Shown piece after piece: positions 40,655-54,759 of a stretch of DNA of 64,000 nt (positions are counted from its first letter, which is position 1; every line of letters begins with the position of its first letter). Under the pieces are notes generated by a model. It was not told where the DNA came from, did not search any database, and was given only the letters and a program-made list of their open reading frames with translations. This DNA is from Apostichopus japonicus (lineage: Eukaryota; Echinodermata; Holothuroidea; Aspidochirotida; Stichopodidae), in contig NC_092576.1 of the NCBI RefSeq assembly GCF_037975245.1, positions 37,672,111 through 37,736,110 on the forward strand, in the 5' to 3' direction. Both the position numbers and the translations under genes were made by a program.

Positions 40655-43600
40655 TTTACTATACTGTACAGTAGCTATGCCTAGATTATTATAGACTGAA
40701 GTCACCATGCAAATGTAACTTACAAGTAGCCTGTATTGAATAAAAGATGCTATAATTGCTAGAACTTTTCAAAAAGTTCTTGGAAGTCTTTACTCTCCAA
40801 AATATTCTCAGACATTCTAAACACCACTGTACTGTAAGATGTCTGAATATCCCAGTGAGGGTATCAATAAAAACAGTTAAAGGATATAATACTAGAAAAT
40901 CCAGCATCAAATTTGGGCCAATGCAGAATACCTTTAATCTAAGTCTCTCAAGTGATGCATTGTGTTTCAAGTGTCTTATTTATAACTAGCCAAAATTTGT
41001 ATAAAATAACAATGCCATGCATCCAAAAGGTTATTGAGTCATTTCCATAATGTAACCATTACAAAAGCTGAGTGCACCTAATTAAAAGTTAACATCGTCC
41101 AAAAATCTATATAACACAAAAATTTGATAAAGCCTTCTATCCCCTCCCTTGCATATACTGTAAGTCATTTTGTTAAGTCTATTTAGATCCATAAGTAATA
41201 CCAAGTTGACTAAATGTGCAATATTCAGTGTTAAAGATCTGAGCTCTGTATTGGCCCAAAATATATTGGAGAGAAGTGTACAATAAACATTGAAATAATG
41301 CACATCTACACTCTGACCATTTGATATTTATTTGATTGGCACTGTTAATATTTTCTCAGACAAATTTGATGATCAACATTCTCACTCTCAAGATGAATGA
41401 CAACAGCCCACTATCCAAGGGAATAACACTGTACGATGTAGCTGCCATGCAGTGAAAAAGTCAATGTTGGAACGGCAGCAATCATAGCTAGAGCACAGAT
41501 GCCGTCTGGGACAGACTGATGTGGTGACCTACTGCATCATTGACAGCAAAATGGAAGATATTTTCTGAATTAACCAAACAGTAAGTTAATATTCTGTAGG
41601 TTTGACATCTCATAAACTTGATACCATAGGACTCTATTATCTCAAATACGAGTAACATCTGAGGTAATTTATTCCAAAGTTATGGAATAAAGAAAGAAAC
41701 AATCAGAAGGGATGAACATTTTTGTATGATCTGGTTAATGTGGTGGTATCTTTTCCTCTATCTCTATAGTATTTAACTACACTAGAGCTATATCCACTCA
41801 CTGGTTTTTAATCTTAAAGGTCAATGCAAGACAACACCAAATTGTCAGGCTAGGTCCACATAAAATGTACATGCATATTTAAATTTTGAAATCTTTTCAA
41901 TTGGTAAAGCTTGAATGACTTGCAACTTTTAAAAGCACTTGCTATGGTAGGGAGCTGTTTCAGCTCCAATTGAATGCATGGCTGCATAAATAAAATGTGT
42001 AATGTTGTATACAAGGCAAGATGAATCAAGAATTAATGGGCCCAAAATGGGATGGATAAACGAATTGAAATTTACAGTGAAAATAGTAAATATGAAAGGT
42101 TGTGAGATGATTAAAATATTGGCTGAATTACAGGAGATTTAGTTTTGTAAAACAGTTCATTGTTTTCTTCATTTGTAGAGTGTGAGGTCATGTGAGGTCT
42201 ATTCTGTAATCGCAAAACATTCCAAGCTATATTGCGCGTGCTATAATTGGGACCAAATCAGCATATCTTTAAGAGAAAGCTTTTCTTTTTGTACCAACAG
42301 ATGGATAGATCTACAGGCTAATACAGCAAAGGATATGCTCTAATTAGAAATGCCAGGCAAGGTTATCACACAGTTTACAGTGGGGTGAATACAATCATCA
42401 ACCAAGCTTTTCATCATGCTGTACATAGTGGTATACAGTAGCTCCTTGTTGGGCTTATCAATTAAAAGCTTGCATAGAAGCCGATGCCAAGCAAAGCAAA
42501 AGTATGTCCTGTAAATCGCAAAGTAGATTCACACATCTCATGTATATATATCCTCTGGGACACAGCACATCTTTCAATGGAGTTAGGAAGTTGCTGGGAA
42601 TAGTTGTTGGATTGATAATGTAGTAGCAGTAACAGAACACTAACTAGTTCCAGGATATGTTACACTGTTACACCATATAAAAGATAGAGGAAATTAATAT
42701 TATAAGCTTCAAGCAGACAGAACCAAGAGAATGCAGACCAGTCTTCATGGGAAGTCTTCTACATATTTTACTGCATAAATGGACTCATTCTTTTGCAATG
42801 TACTTCTTGAAATATTTTAGTTTGGTGACATTGTGGCACTACATGTTTTTGTAAGTATTAGGGAACATTTGCAGCTGCTTGTCAAGAACATGGAACTTGT
42901 TATACAACTGAAGTGGTCCTGATGCTTAAGTGTTGAGGTTACTGGATATTTTGCTGCCTTACCTTGCTTTAACTGTTCTTAAATGCATTTCTCATGTTTT
43001 AAGATGTTTTAATTTTGTATTCCAAGCAAGATCAGCAAGCCATAGTACAGTAATTTTCAGCAACCACCACACAGATACTTGTGCAGGACTAAGGGTATTT
43101 GTTAGGCAGATTACTATTATCAAAATCTTTCAAACTTTTATCCCTCAAAATCTCCAGGGGTACACTGCATTGTTTCTGAACCACAGTTTCACAATTCTAC
43201 AAGTGGGTTTCAGGGGTTATGCTATGGGAAAAGTTTACAATGTTAGGCCTGACTTAATTACTGAAAGCTTGTGGTCTTTTATTACACCAAGAACCAGTTT
43301 ATTCTTTAAACAAAATTAAATTATTTCCCCTCAAAATTGAGGGGAGTGAATACAGCAAAGGCACATGCAACTAGCACCAATGTCATGGAAACCTAGTGCA
43401 GCCCAATGAAACATACTGTAAAACCACAACATTTGTAACTATAGGTATGACATTGTGCAATCCAGGGGTATTGTGTGTAATTTTGTCCCTCCAAGCATGG
43501 AAACTCCATGATATTGTGGGAATTTGCATTGGTAACGGTATTGGATACATGTGCCTATACTGGTAAGTCTAGATAAATACTTGAGGTATAAGTTAGTTCC

Positions 43601-43737
43601 CAAAATGTTTCTCATGTATGAGAGAGGTCAGTAAATTGAGGTCATGTAATAGTGCAAGTATCCTGGTTTATGTGAAATAATCCTTGTGGAAAATATAAAC
43701 TGGGATTGAAAATACAATCAACTGCTTGAATATGATT

Positions 43738-43985
43738 GTACAATTTTTATTGTGTCTCGTCTTTTAATATCATGCTAATCTCCACTACTGTATGTGTTTG
43801 GTAAAAAGCCAAATTTCTGGGTAGAAGTTTAAAAAAGCAAATCGTCAACAATTTTTGATGAATTTTAAGCAATCACATTTACTGCCTCTATCTCTGTTTA
43901 TGTTTTGAGTCAGCAACACAGTATACTGTACAGTAGTGTACAGAAAGGGACACTTTCTGTTGTATTCCTGATCAATTGAAAATTG
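43738..43985. other. Right-arm-only segment, about 250 bp
   Basis: The left arm passes directly across this point (near 7,535). The ends carry AATTTTT and AAAATTG words, so slippage or deletion between them in the left arm is possible. No inverted repeats or target duplications are evident. Confidence 0.7.
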
Positions 43986-44093
43986 TTTGTTGTTTGACTG
44001 TTTGTAGCAGTATTCCTCTGAGGAGTGAAACAAAATAAACATACAGTGAACAGTTGCAACTGCGCATGCATTTATACATTACTTAAATTATGT

Positions 44094-44216
44094 ACGCTCT
44101 GCGCCAACCTGTGGTGGCGCTCCGCTTAGACCCTGATAAAGTCGAAAGCGCCCGTACAGACCTTTCTCGCCCCTCTGACCAATATCCCTAGCTCCGCCGG
44201 CCACTGGCTCCCAATC
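44094..44216 (-). mobile_element. Truncated hAT miniature element C in right arm
   Basis: Only the end that matches the left-hand third of element C (5,659-5,764) remains. It is followed by GCTCCCAA, the complement of the inner 8-mer TTGGGAGC. The rest was removed by the 1.67 kb deletion. Confidence 0.82.
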
Positions 44217-45915
44217 TTCTTCCCCGTCAATCCATCTAGTACCCCCCCCCCTTCCCCAACCGTACCTCGTATGTTAAAGGAATATCTAATGATTAGAGAC
44301 ACTAATTCTAATGTTAAATCAGCAAAGAGCAAGCAATAATGATTTTATCACTAAGATTTTCTTTAATTTCTCAGTTACACCGTCATTTAACTTCCCACTC
44401 AATCTTACACTCCCTGATACTCTTCCATCCCAATGTAGGAAACTTCATCGTTACACGCAGCACGCAACGATCTTTGTTCTACTTAATTGATCCTTACTGA
44501 GTCTTTCAACTTAAAAGCATATTTTTTTTTCCAAATAGATTAGTGAAAGTTACACAGTTTAATAAATTGGAAGCATCTCCTTGTTAAAGAATTGTATTAT
44601 CGGCGTATAGTCTTCCGATAAGCGTAACTTAGGTTTGAAAGAAATCAATGGGAGCAGGCAGTAATGATATAAACTTACATATATAGGCTATATATATTTT
44701 CAAATCTCTTATTGAACGAATTATCAGCCCCCTGGTTACATCGTCATTTATCATCTCTCCCCCATCCTGCCCTACCCTTCTTCACCTCACACACTCCGCT
44801 CTATAGGGTTAAAAATAATCAGCGAGAGCAGGCAGTAATGAAATTTACTTACATTAATGATTTTTTTAAATCTCATTTAGGACAAATTATTAGGTCCCCC
44901 TGGTAACATCATTTACCCCCCCCCTTATTCTCCCCTTCCCTTCCTTACAATCACCGCTTCTCTTACACCTAATATATGAGATATCCTCGCAAAGCGTGAT
45001 GAACTAGGTCCCTCATGTATCTAATGCGTGGAAGGAACTCGAAAATTTCTTCCTTATCCGCCTATACCAAGCTTTCTCCAAGAAAAGAGTTACAGTACCT
45101 ATTACCCAGATTTTTAAAAATAGCCTCCTCATAAAACGTGATGATCTATGTCTCTCATTAATCTAAAGCATGGATGAACTACCAACTTTAAGCATATAAC
45201 AAAGTTTTTCCACAAAAGAGCTACGGAACCTACTACACACAAATTATGTAAATGTCACTAAACGGCATCCGTAGGGACATCGTTTTTTGGTCCACATTTG
45301 AGTTTCCATCATATCTTTAATCTGCTTTTCATACATATCTTTTATTGTGATTGTTATGATAACCACATCTAAGGACGAGTCGTATTATTGTATCCAGTGG
45401 AATTGTCTCGCTGAGATATAAAAGGATGAATTTTCCGTATGTTTTCACGGTAGGCCCCTCTGTTCAAGGTCAATGCACGACTATAACATTAGGTCCACTA
45501 AGTGCGGATATTGGTCTCCATTTGCCACTATTGCAGTAAACCCAACCGAGCAACGTGTCTACGGTGTCTCTTAAAAGACAATATTATTAACAAATTCGAA
45601 AGAATTTTTAATCTCTTTGGTTTCATTTTAAAAGTATTTCTGATAACATTACGTACAGAATTCTTTTATATGAGAAAGGTACATATGAGAAACATGACAA
45701 TGAACGTGATAAAGCCAATTTATAGCGATCAATTCGCTCAATTTGTTTCAAAAAATTATTGAAAAGTGATATGAATTTTTCCTCATTCATTCTTTTTATT
45801 TGAGCATGTTGAACGCTTGTGATAACATGTCATTACGAATCATTGCAGACGCTCACCCAAACCGTTAAAAAATACCCTCCCTCTCCCCCCTTCTCTTCCT
45901 ACACTGAGCTCCCAA

Positions 45916-46294
45916 CAGTGGCGGAGCGTCAATACAGTCAGGGGGTGGATGCCCCCCCCCCCCCCTCAACGGACTAATATGGACTGCTGGCGCCCTTTTC
46001 AGCTATTGATCACTTTTTTTACTTATTCGCAGTATTGACTTTTTTTATGGCGCTCTCATCTACCTATTGACATTTGTCACATTTTGTTGGCTATGACACC
46101 TATTTATTCTTCGTTTATCTGCAAATTAGCAAGGCCCGGAAAGGGTCATTTCCGGCCATATAGAGAGTATCTTTACTCAAAAGATTTCTGTACGCTCTGC
46201 GCCAACCTGTGGTGGCGCTCCGCTTAGATAAAGTCGAAAGCGCCCATACAGACCATTCTCACCCCCTCTTACCAATACCCCTAGCTCCGCCACG
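45916..46294 (-). mobile_element. hAT miniature element B, right-arm copy
   Basis: Counterpart of 3,552-3,921. It is flanked by GCTCCCAA (45,908-45,915) and ATAACAGG (46,295-46,302), the complements of the inner and outer 8-mers seen in the left arm. So the composite arrangement existed before the arms were duplicated. Confidence 0.85.
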
Positions 46295-46492
46295 ATAACA
46301 GGAGTGACTTTCCATATGTTATTGGTAGGAAATTGCAGGAATAATTGGAATCCTCAATGAAAACTATACGTAGGTAGTCTTGTTTGCGTGGGGATTGAGT
46401 TGTGTAGGTGTTACACAAAAATGTAGATATGCTTTCTTTATTCTTGTGGAAAGCCGCTTTCACTTTGATATCAGATAAACCTGTGGTACATG

Positions 46493-46949
46493 CAGTGACG
46501 TAGCCAGGATTGTTCCAGTGGAGGGGGTGGGCGCTTGGGGGGGGGCTTGAACAATTCCTGGGAGGGCGTCTTGTTACTACCTGAGGTGGAGTGCCACCAT
46601 ATGGGTTGGCGCTCAGCATACGGGAAATTTTCAGCTATAAAGACCTCCTAGATCGTTGGAAATAACACTTCCCATGCCTTGTAAGCTGCTCTAAAGTTTC
46701 ACAGCATCCTTTATTTTGAGATCCCCATGTCTTGATATGGTCATCAAATAGTTTAGAGAAATAGAAGAAAAAAGACAATCTGGTAAGTTGCTTTGAAATA
46801 TCATGACATATCTCGGCCTATGCGCTATGTCACGTCAGGTTTTTCAGCAACTATAGCCTACTGCCGGTCCGCGGTCGAAGGGTCGTTCATGAGTGGTCAT
46901 CATGGAGATTCGATACCATGCAGACCAATGAATGATATATTTTTCGCAC
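46493..46949 (-). mobile_element. Truncated hAT miniature element A, right-arm copy
   Basis: Begins CAGTGACGTAGCC next to GGTACATG, the complement of the target duplication CATGTACC. The far end is missing because of the 337-bp deletion. Confidence 0.83.
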
Positions 46950-49220
46950 AGTCTTGCAAGGTTTAAAGAAATGGCTCCTTACATAGTTGGCATGATTCAA
47001 ATTCATCCAGATGCAAATGCATTAATATAATTGGTCGAGAACTTGCTAGAACAGTAAGCTGTCTGAATTAGCATCTTCAGATCGAATATGGGTTTGCTGA
47101 GTTAGGGAGCAATAAGTTCGAAGTACAAGGACCAACCAATGAACACAATTTTAACATAAGAGGCAGAGATAAGACACTTTAGCAGAAATCATAATGTCTT
47201 CTTTCTGTTTATTACTGATAAATGCAAATATTTTCATTAAAAATCAATATGAAATTTCATGTTACTTTCAGAAATATGTAAACAAAGCAACTTCAACAAC
47301 TTCAGCTCATTCACATTCATGCTATCAGCTATAAAATTCACTGTTTGTTAAACAGCTCCTAGCAGTAATATGCATTTGCACGACATTGTATCTGAGGTTC
47401 ATTATGTAACCGGTGTTTTCTACATACAGTCAAATTAAAATGTTAAACTTGTTCACCTGCAATGGTCTAAATTCAGAAAGTACATCAATATCATAACTCT
47501 TTTGCATGTTGTATAACGGTACTGAATTTGAAGTGGATTATATTTATCAATGAATATAGCAATGTTTTGGGTAAAAGCAATTAAAGCATCCACTTGAACT
47601 TCATGTTTTCCTTGCATTGTTTGCTACTTCCGACTATCTAGATTCGAAAGGGACGTATAGATATATGCTCAATACCTCAAACAACATAATTTAACCTTGT
47701 TTCCCACAAAAAATGTTCTGTCCCAGTTTTTGTAAACTACTCGGGATAAATGGAGGGGTGGGGGGGGAGGTGTTGGACAGGTTGGGAAACTAAATATTTG
47801 ACAGATGTTGTATTTGACAATAAAATTCACCTTCCAAGGAAGTAATACAGTTCTTTAAGTGGCATTTTATGAAGGACCTACAGTATGTAACGATAACAGA
47901 ATTGGTTATTGCCTCCTGCTGAAATGTCCAATAAAGACTTGCAGTATTGGAATGTTCATCAGATTCCTCATTTATAGAAACATCTGTGTTTATTGAAACT
48001 TTCCTAGGATGTTGCCAACAAGATGCAGTTGAAGTCTACTGTACCTTGTTGTCAAAGGTGGAGCTCACAAAAAGTCCTATCAACTAGTCTTATTCAAGCA
48101 GTGGCAACATATGGGAAAAAAGAAAAGCAAAATATGGTACAATTTTGTTAATATTATTTTGAACTATTTATCCCAACACCCTACCCTCCTTTTAAGACTT
48201 TTGCAAGCTTGTAAACCAGTTACAGCACTCATGCAACATGATATGACAAAGGTTCATTGCCAGAACATGAAACTAGCAATTTGGAGTAAATTTGTTAAAA
48301 GAATGATGAAGTTAATACACTGAAATATTGAATGGGGCTCAAAAGAGCTTAAGAAGTCTTTTGAGGTACATTACTTGTTCTGATAAATATATTAATTGCC
48401 CTAAGATTCAGATATTAAAGCAGCTACTAGTCAGATACTAGATAGTATGGGATCATGAAGGTTTTCAGATTTTACCTATATTGGCCTCAAATAACCTTTG
48501 ACTTGGCTAAGAGCACTCAGCACATGATACACCTGCATACAAACTTCCATTCATCATTCCAATATTGAACTATCATGTTAACATGGCTTTCAGTTTCAGA
48601 TATCTAGTTATCTCACATGGGCTTCTGCTATACTGTACAAATTTATAGAATAGTACTCAATGTCAGAAACCTATATGCACTACATATGACTACCAACTTT
48701 TCCTTGTTGAGTTAGATGCTCTATGTTACTCTACTGACCTTGAGTAGCTTTTGACCCTCAATGAAGCCAACACCTACTGAAAATTCCAGTATAAATATAA
48801 AATTAATGAAATGATTCAGAAAATACTTTAACAGAAAAGAAAACTATTATAAACACTTTTGTTCATACTGACCTCAGCGTAAACAATTTAGAGACCAAGA
48901 ACATATGGTATAATAACTATTAGCTAACATTTCTTCCCTCTACTCTGCAATTTTGAGAGAACAATAAGCAAAATTGATACTGGCAAATGTAACATGGCAA
49001 CAATAACAATAATTCACAAATGATGAGGACATCAGAAAAAGTAGCAACCATGACAATGATGATGATTTGAAAATCTTAATGAGCAATCCTAAATGTAACT
49101 AGAATTTCACTGTTAGTAGAGCAGGGTTCTCACAAGCACGTTCTAACCTGGCGGTGGTCGTGGTTTGAATATGAATTTGCCTCTCCCTGCATGGTTTGAA
49201 AGTTGAGCGCCCTGGCTGAA

Positions 49221-50640
49221 CATTTATGAACCAGGAAAAGCTTGCTGCCACTTATCTGGTCCGAAAAAAATTATAGCATGAGGTAAATTTCCTCCTGGGT
49301 GCATCATTATCATAACAGTTCAAGAATTTTTACCAAAGGTGATCATATTTGAATATCTGGAGTCGGCTCGGACTTGAAGGGTCTTGGATTTGGCTCATAC
49401 CAACAGGGCTCGGACTTGGCTCAGACTCTGGCTAATTGGACTCGAATACAGCTCTGCCATATATATATAAAAAGATAATGGATTGTTAATAATTTATTAT
49501 ATGATGTTGAGAAGGTAGAGACTTAGAAAGTTAACTCATAAATGTAATGGATAGCATTAAACTCTTCGTTTCACTAACAAAAGGATTCTCAAATACAGTA
49601 CTAGCAACATTACAGCTGAAATAATGGATCACCAATACGATGCAGTGAAGAAAGGGAGTTTAATAAAGAGCATCCCTCAATGTAATGACTAGGATAAAAC
49701 TCTTAGTTTCACTAACAAAAGGATACCACATGCAGTACCAACAAGAAGGATGCCCATTATATCGAGGGTTCACTAGACTTGCTAGACCCAACACCCCCAT
49801 TGTGGGAAGCATTATTGAGCGTCTAGTTAGCATTTATTGGGTAACTGAAGTATTGAAGGACCTTGGTGTCTCCCCTCCCAGTAGTTTTATAACATTTATG
49901 AACCAGGAAGAGCTTGCTGTCACTTATCTGGTCCGAAAAAATTATAGCATGAGGTAAATTTCCTCCTGGGTGCATCATTATCATAACAGTTCAAGAATTT
50001 TTACCAAAGGTGATCTTTGGTATCTGGAGTCGGCTCGGACTTGAGGGGTGTTGTATTTGGCTCAGACAAGATGGACTCGGACTTGGATCGGGCTCTAGCT
50101 AATTGGACTCGACTACAGCTCTGCCATAAATATAAAGAGATAATGGATTGTTAATAATTTATTATATGATGTTGTGAAGGTAGACACTTAGAGAGTACTC
50201 CTGAATGTAATGGATAGCATTAAACTCTTCGTTTCATTAACAAAAGGATTCTCATATACAGTACTAGCAACATTACAACTGGAATAGTTGATTACCAATA
50301 CGCTGCAGTGAAGTAAAGGAGTTTAATAAAGAGCATCCCTCAATGTAATGACTAAGATGAAACTCTTAGTTTCACTAACAAAAGTATACCACATGCAGTA
50401 CCAACATGGGGGGGGGGGGAGGATGCCCATTACATTGAGGGTCCACTAGACTTAAGGTTTGCTAGACCCAACATCCCCATTGTGGGAAGCATTATTGAGC
50501 ATCTAGTTAGCATTAATTGGGTTACTGAAGTATTAAAAGACCTTGGTGTCTCCCCTCCCAGCAGTATAACAACTGGAATAATGGATTGGTGAAACAATGT
50601 TTTATTTGATACAGTGAAGTAAGGGAGTTACACGAATAAT
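49221..50640. repeat. 672-bp tandem repeat, about 2.1 copies, with internal sub-repeats
   Basis: CATTTATGAACCAGGA starts units at 49,221 and 49,893. A weaker third partial unit begins near 50,566. Inside each unit a block around CTTCGTTTCACTAACAAAAG recurs about 140 bp further on in modified form (49,561 and 49,700). It begins just outside the right arm. No gene is recognised. Confidence 0.85.
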
Positions 50641-53600
50641 AGTTAATGCAATGAATATGATTAAAATCTTTGTTTTACTAATGAAACTTATTCTCAAATA
50701 CAGCAACATAAGAATTTGTATAAATGGATTATTAATAATGAATTTTATGATGCTGCGAAGGAAGAAAATTCATTAACAAATTTTAATTTGTATGCTGCAT
50801 GTCATATACCTGTCCAGAAACTAAAAAGAAAAATTCGAACTCATAGAATGCACCGTACCTGGCTCCAAGCAATGACATATAAATCTAGTCCTCATTGTAT
50901 CTACAGAAGTTGTTTGTCCAATTTTAATCGAAAGCCTTTTCTTTCATTGAAAATTTTGATCTTCAGTAAAAATATTCTTCTGTCTGCAGATTTTATTGAT
51001 GACAGTACTTCCTTCTCTTGTGGAGAAATTCCATCAGCTCTCGTTAACCTACAACGAACCAAAACAACATTTCAATCATATGTCAAAGTTTCACTGAAGT
51101 ACATTCCATGTAAATATTTTTTTAAAGCCTCACATTTTGATATTGACATTGTTGCAAAAGGTACAAATAAACACATCATAATTAAGGTTAAAATGTGATG
51201 GTGTGTTAACACCTCAAGTCTTTGCTTCACAATCCTACCTACAATTCATTCCAGCCTGCCAGATGGCAGATTTACAGTACATTTGGTTTTCAAAGACTAC
51301 ACATAAAGTCATTTCTATTCTGATAACATTCTATGATGGTGGAAGTAGCAAAGTAAAACAAAAGGTATCGCAGTGGACTTGGTGGGAAGTGGAAAGTCTT
51401 TCTTACATTACTTTGTTAGCCATTGCCTTAGATCGTTTACAGTTTTTGAAAATAAACAGCAAATTTTCATCATCTTTGTTCGTGTTGAAACTTATTACAG
51501 TAAATTTATATTATGCATAGTGTGTGTTGATCAGACTTAGAGGATATTAAAGGGAAGACTTTAGAAAACTAACTTCAGGTCATAGGGATTTAAAATATAT
51601 CTAACAGTCAATACTCACTGAATATTAAAGACAACTGGGATGTTTGCAATATATGCTTGTGGGAGCTCCTTATTTGCATATAAGCCATTTCTCTCTGCAT
51701 CCCATGGTCAGCATGAACCAGCAGTTCAAAGTTACAGTATTTTGATATCCTGTGTCGACCTTGAAATTGCAGCCCTGTACTTCTTGCAATAAAGTGGAGC
51801 ATATCTGCTGTGGTGTTCTCATTCTTCATTCATGCATTCCTCAAATTGTGCCAAATTTAAGCCATCTTTTCTGACAAGAGAATGAACATAAATAAGTCCA
51901 GATAATTGTTTCATAAATTGCAAGTGGAAGTCTTGACAGTGCAGTTCCCTATTTAATGTCAATACTTAGGGTACATGTTGTCCAATATTCATGTCAGTTT
52001 AGTTAATTTAGCTATCACTTTTTTTCATGGAAACCGCATATGCAACAATTGAGAAAAATGCCACACTACTAAGTTTGAATATTGATCTATTACTGTATTT
52101 GGTATGTAAGTTGTACCCAGGAATTTAGCATGCAATCACTTCAAGAGATTGACTGAGTATTCATGCATGGTTCAATGCCTCATCCCGCATGCAGTTCATT
52201 TACTAAAAAATTGCATGCACCCTAGACTATGTATACCGGTACATTTAGTCCCTCAACGTATCATTTGGGGTTTAAGCTCCGGACTACTCGTGTACACAGA
52301 CTTTGGCATTATGACTGAGTTCATTTTTAATGTTTGGTTTCAATGATGTTGAAACTTTCCACTCATGATGGCATACTGTATGTGTGTGTGTGCATTGGTA
52401 GGAGTACTGTGTTTGTGATCCTAGCTTGTAAACACAGTTTCTCATGACAGTAAGCTTTATTGGACAGATCTCATAGTTGGTACAGTATGTATGTATAGAT
52501 GCATCACAAGTACAAAAAGCCTATTGTTTTTGGTGAAGGTCAAAGGTAATTTAGGTAAAAATGGTCAAATTGTGAAAACTCAATTTGAAGCATGGATAGA
52601 TCTATTTATTGGTATGTCTAGGCCAGTGGTTGGGTCAACAGGGCAAACTTGTGAAAACCTTATTTAAACCATGCATCTCAAAGCAGGGTACACTAGCTTG
52701 CAGAGATATATAATGTTTAGTATCATGTTATATCGCTACAGAAGGCTTTCAGTGGTCTTTTTAGATCCCCAACTGTCACTTTGAAAATGCTGTTTATCAC
52801 AGTTCTCAATATTAGCTTTTGCTGTATATTATTAAGATACAATAAGTTGTACATGCAGCCTACACATATGCAGTACCATACATGTCAGATTGACAAATTC
52901 TTAAAATGAAACTTATTACATAATGGAAACCATGTGCAGTGCAGTTTGCATAATGGTGATCTATTTATACACCCAACCAGCTAGTATCGGATCATAGCAA
53001 CATGTTACCACATGTATGCATTTAAGTGTTTTGTCACACAGTACAGTTCTAACATCATACAAGGGAGTTTTATTTTTTCCATAACAACTCTGATCATAAT
53101 AGCCTGTTCGTGCAGGGAGTTGTAATGGAACAACTCCTTGGTTTGTGCTATGGACATGAGAACTATCTAGTGCCTGTTGAACATTAGTCTTGTGCATTTT
53201 CATGTTACTTACTAACACCAAATTACTGCACACAGATGGTCATTTTTAAAAGTATGAAAACTGAATACAATCAAGAGCTTTTATTTGGACATGATACCCA
53301 ATATGAAACTACTTTAGTTGCACATACTGTATGTATGCTGGTTTTTATCATGAATGATTTTTACAGGAGCCATGATTTTTTTTTTTTTTTTATGAAGTAG
53401 GTCTGGTTTCCCTTGGCAGTATAACCTGATTGAAATTTAACCTCTGTGATTGCACTAATATGTGAGACCATTGATCAACCTAATTACTAGCTTTTAATGA
53501 TGAAGACACTGATAACAATTTCATAACTCATTAGTGTGAACACAATGCAAGGTTCTATGAGGTACTGTTTATTTCCTTAAAATGCATAGCTGGTGGTTTT

Positions 53601-54357
53601 TCAATATACTCTAATCCTTTCAAATATGTTACATTGAATCTTTACACTTTTCCATTGATATATCACACACTGTGTTTTTTTGTTATGGGACTCCGTAAAA
53701 CTGGATCAAACCTAGCAATTTTGGACAAGGAATTTGCTCTTTTTGCAAAAACAAAAAACAAAGTGCTCAAGTGACTGTACAGTAGGTCACCCTGTGAAGG
53801 CATTGTGGGACTTTGAGGAATACTTTTGATCAAGCTATTATTTCAGCACTATTAAAACTACCCACATCATAACGTTAATATCAAATGCCTAAATTACTTA
53901 GCCATGATTGCGTTGTTATTCTAAAATGAATACTCAAGTTTACCTTCAGCCATGATTCATCCCATAAGTGCAGGGGGAAAAAACTCATGTTACAGTACAA
54001 AAAATTGTTGTACACTGCTACACTGAGGCCCTGTGTGACTTAGTTCTCTGAATCAGAACCAATGACACACCACTACTACTGTACGCACAGGGCTAAGTGA
54101 TGCACACTAACACATATAGATAATATTGTGGGGATGAATATTGTACAGAGACGGCAAACATTTTCAAATTTTTTACTTTTGTAACTCGTTTATGGAATCT
54201 GTCAGGCCCTTTCTTTTACTGTAGTGTTCCGTTTGCTTGTGTATCTGTTTTTGTGGAGTTGTGACTTTCTGACTGCCTTATTTCATGTCAGAGAGATTGA
54301 GACATACCCAAAGATTTATATTTCGTGAAATGGTTCAAAATTGCATCGCAGGAATGC
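50641..54357. other. No recognised gene
   Basis: Unique AT-rich sequence. The longest frame (50,716-51,198, plus, 160 codons) begins MYKWIINNEFYDAAKE and has no domain, signal peptide or repeat that I recognise. A minus-strand frame at 52,961-53,233 (90 codons) was also examined without result. Either could be real, but nothing supports them beyond length. Confidence 0.35.
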
Positions 54358-54759
54358 AAGTTCTTTCATACCCCTAAATTGACACATCTGTCGATGAGCT
54401 TACTGTAGTGAAGGCCTAGTTAACATCCATTATCTTTGGATGCTGTTTGCTATGCTCTGAGCCTCTAACTTCAGAAAGGTCAGGTCCCAGATATTAGTGG
54501 TATTATATTGAGGTAATTTTGGTTATTTTTAGGGAGTAAGATTTCCAAATGCCCCAAAAACATGCACAAAAACAATTTGATCAGCATATACCTGAAATGG
54601 ATTCAAACTCATGAAATATTTAACTCTGCTTGGCTGCAAAAAGTTATGGTTGCCTGCTGTATAGTTGATAGCTACAGTAGTAGTAGGCTAGTATATAGTA
54701 ATAGTAGTACTAGTAGGCCTAGGCCTAGTAATATTTGGAGGTGCGTCAATTATTAAGCC
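54358..54759 (-). mobile_element. Dispersed 0.6 kb miniature transposon, copy 4 (truncated)
   Basis: The GTGCGTCAATTATTAAGCC end is present. The other end is missing and the match begins at AAGTTCTTTCATACCCC. Between 54,668 and 54,735 a stretch of TAGTA and GGCCTA repeats is inserted or expanded. It is more diverged than the other copies. Confidence 0.8.

Larger units (their letters stand above)
39105..49093 (-). repeat. Right arm of giant inverted repeat
   Basis: This arm is the reverse complement of 1-12,197. The inner edge is sharp: the motif GCACTG directly abuts the (TA)n tract, just as CAGTGC abuts it at 12,191-12,196. The match ends near 49,093, where the window's first bases pair. 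The arm lacks three blocks found in the left arm and has about 250 bp not found there (near 43,738-43,985). It carries the same miniature elements at the same relative places, so those insertions predate the duplication. Confidence 0.96.

Noticed and set aside
46281-46619. 112-codon frame on the minus strand, partly shared with 3,383-3,589
   Set aside because: It overlaps hAT miniature element ends and G/C runs. No domain, and the frame is not kept intact between the arms.
50716-51198. 160-codon frame, the second longest in the window
   Set aside because: No domain, signal or exon context. Kept only as a note in the region entry.
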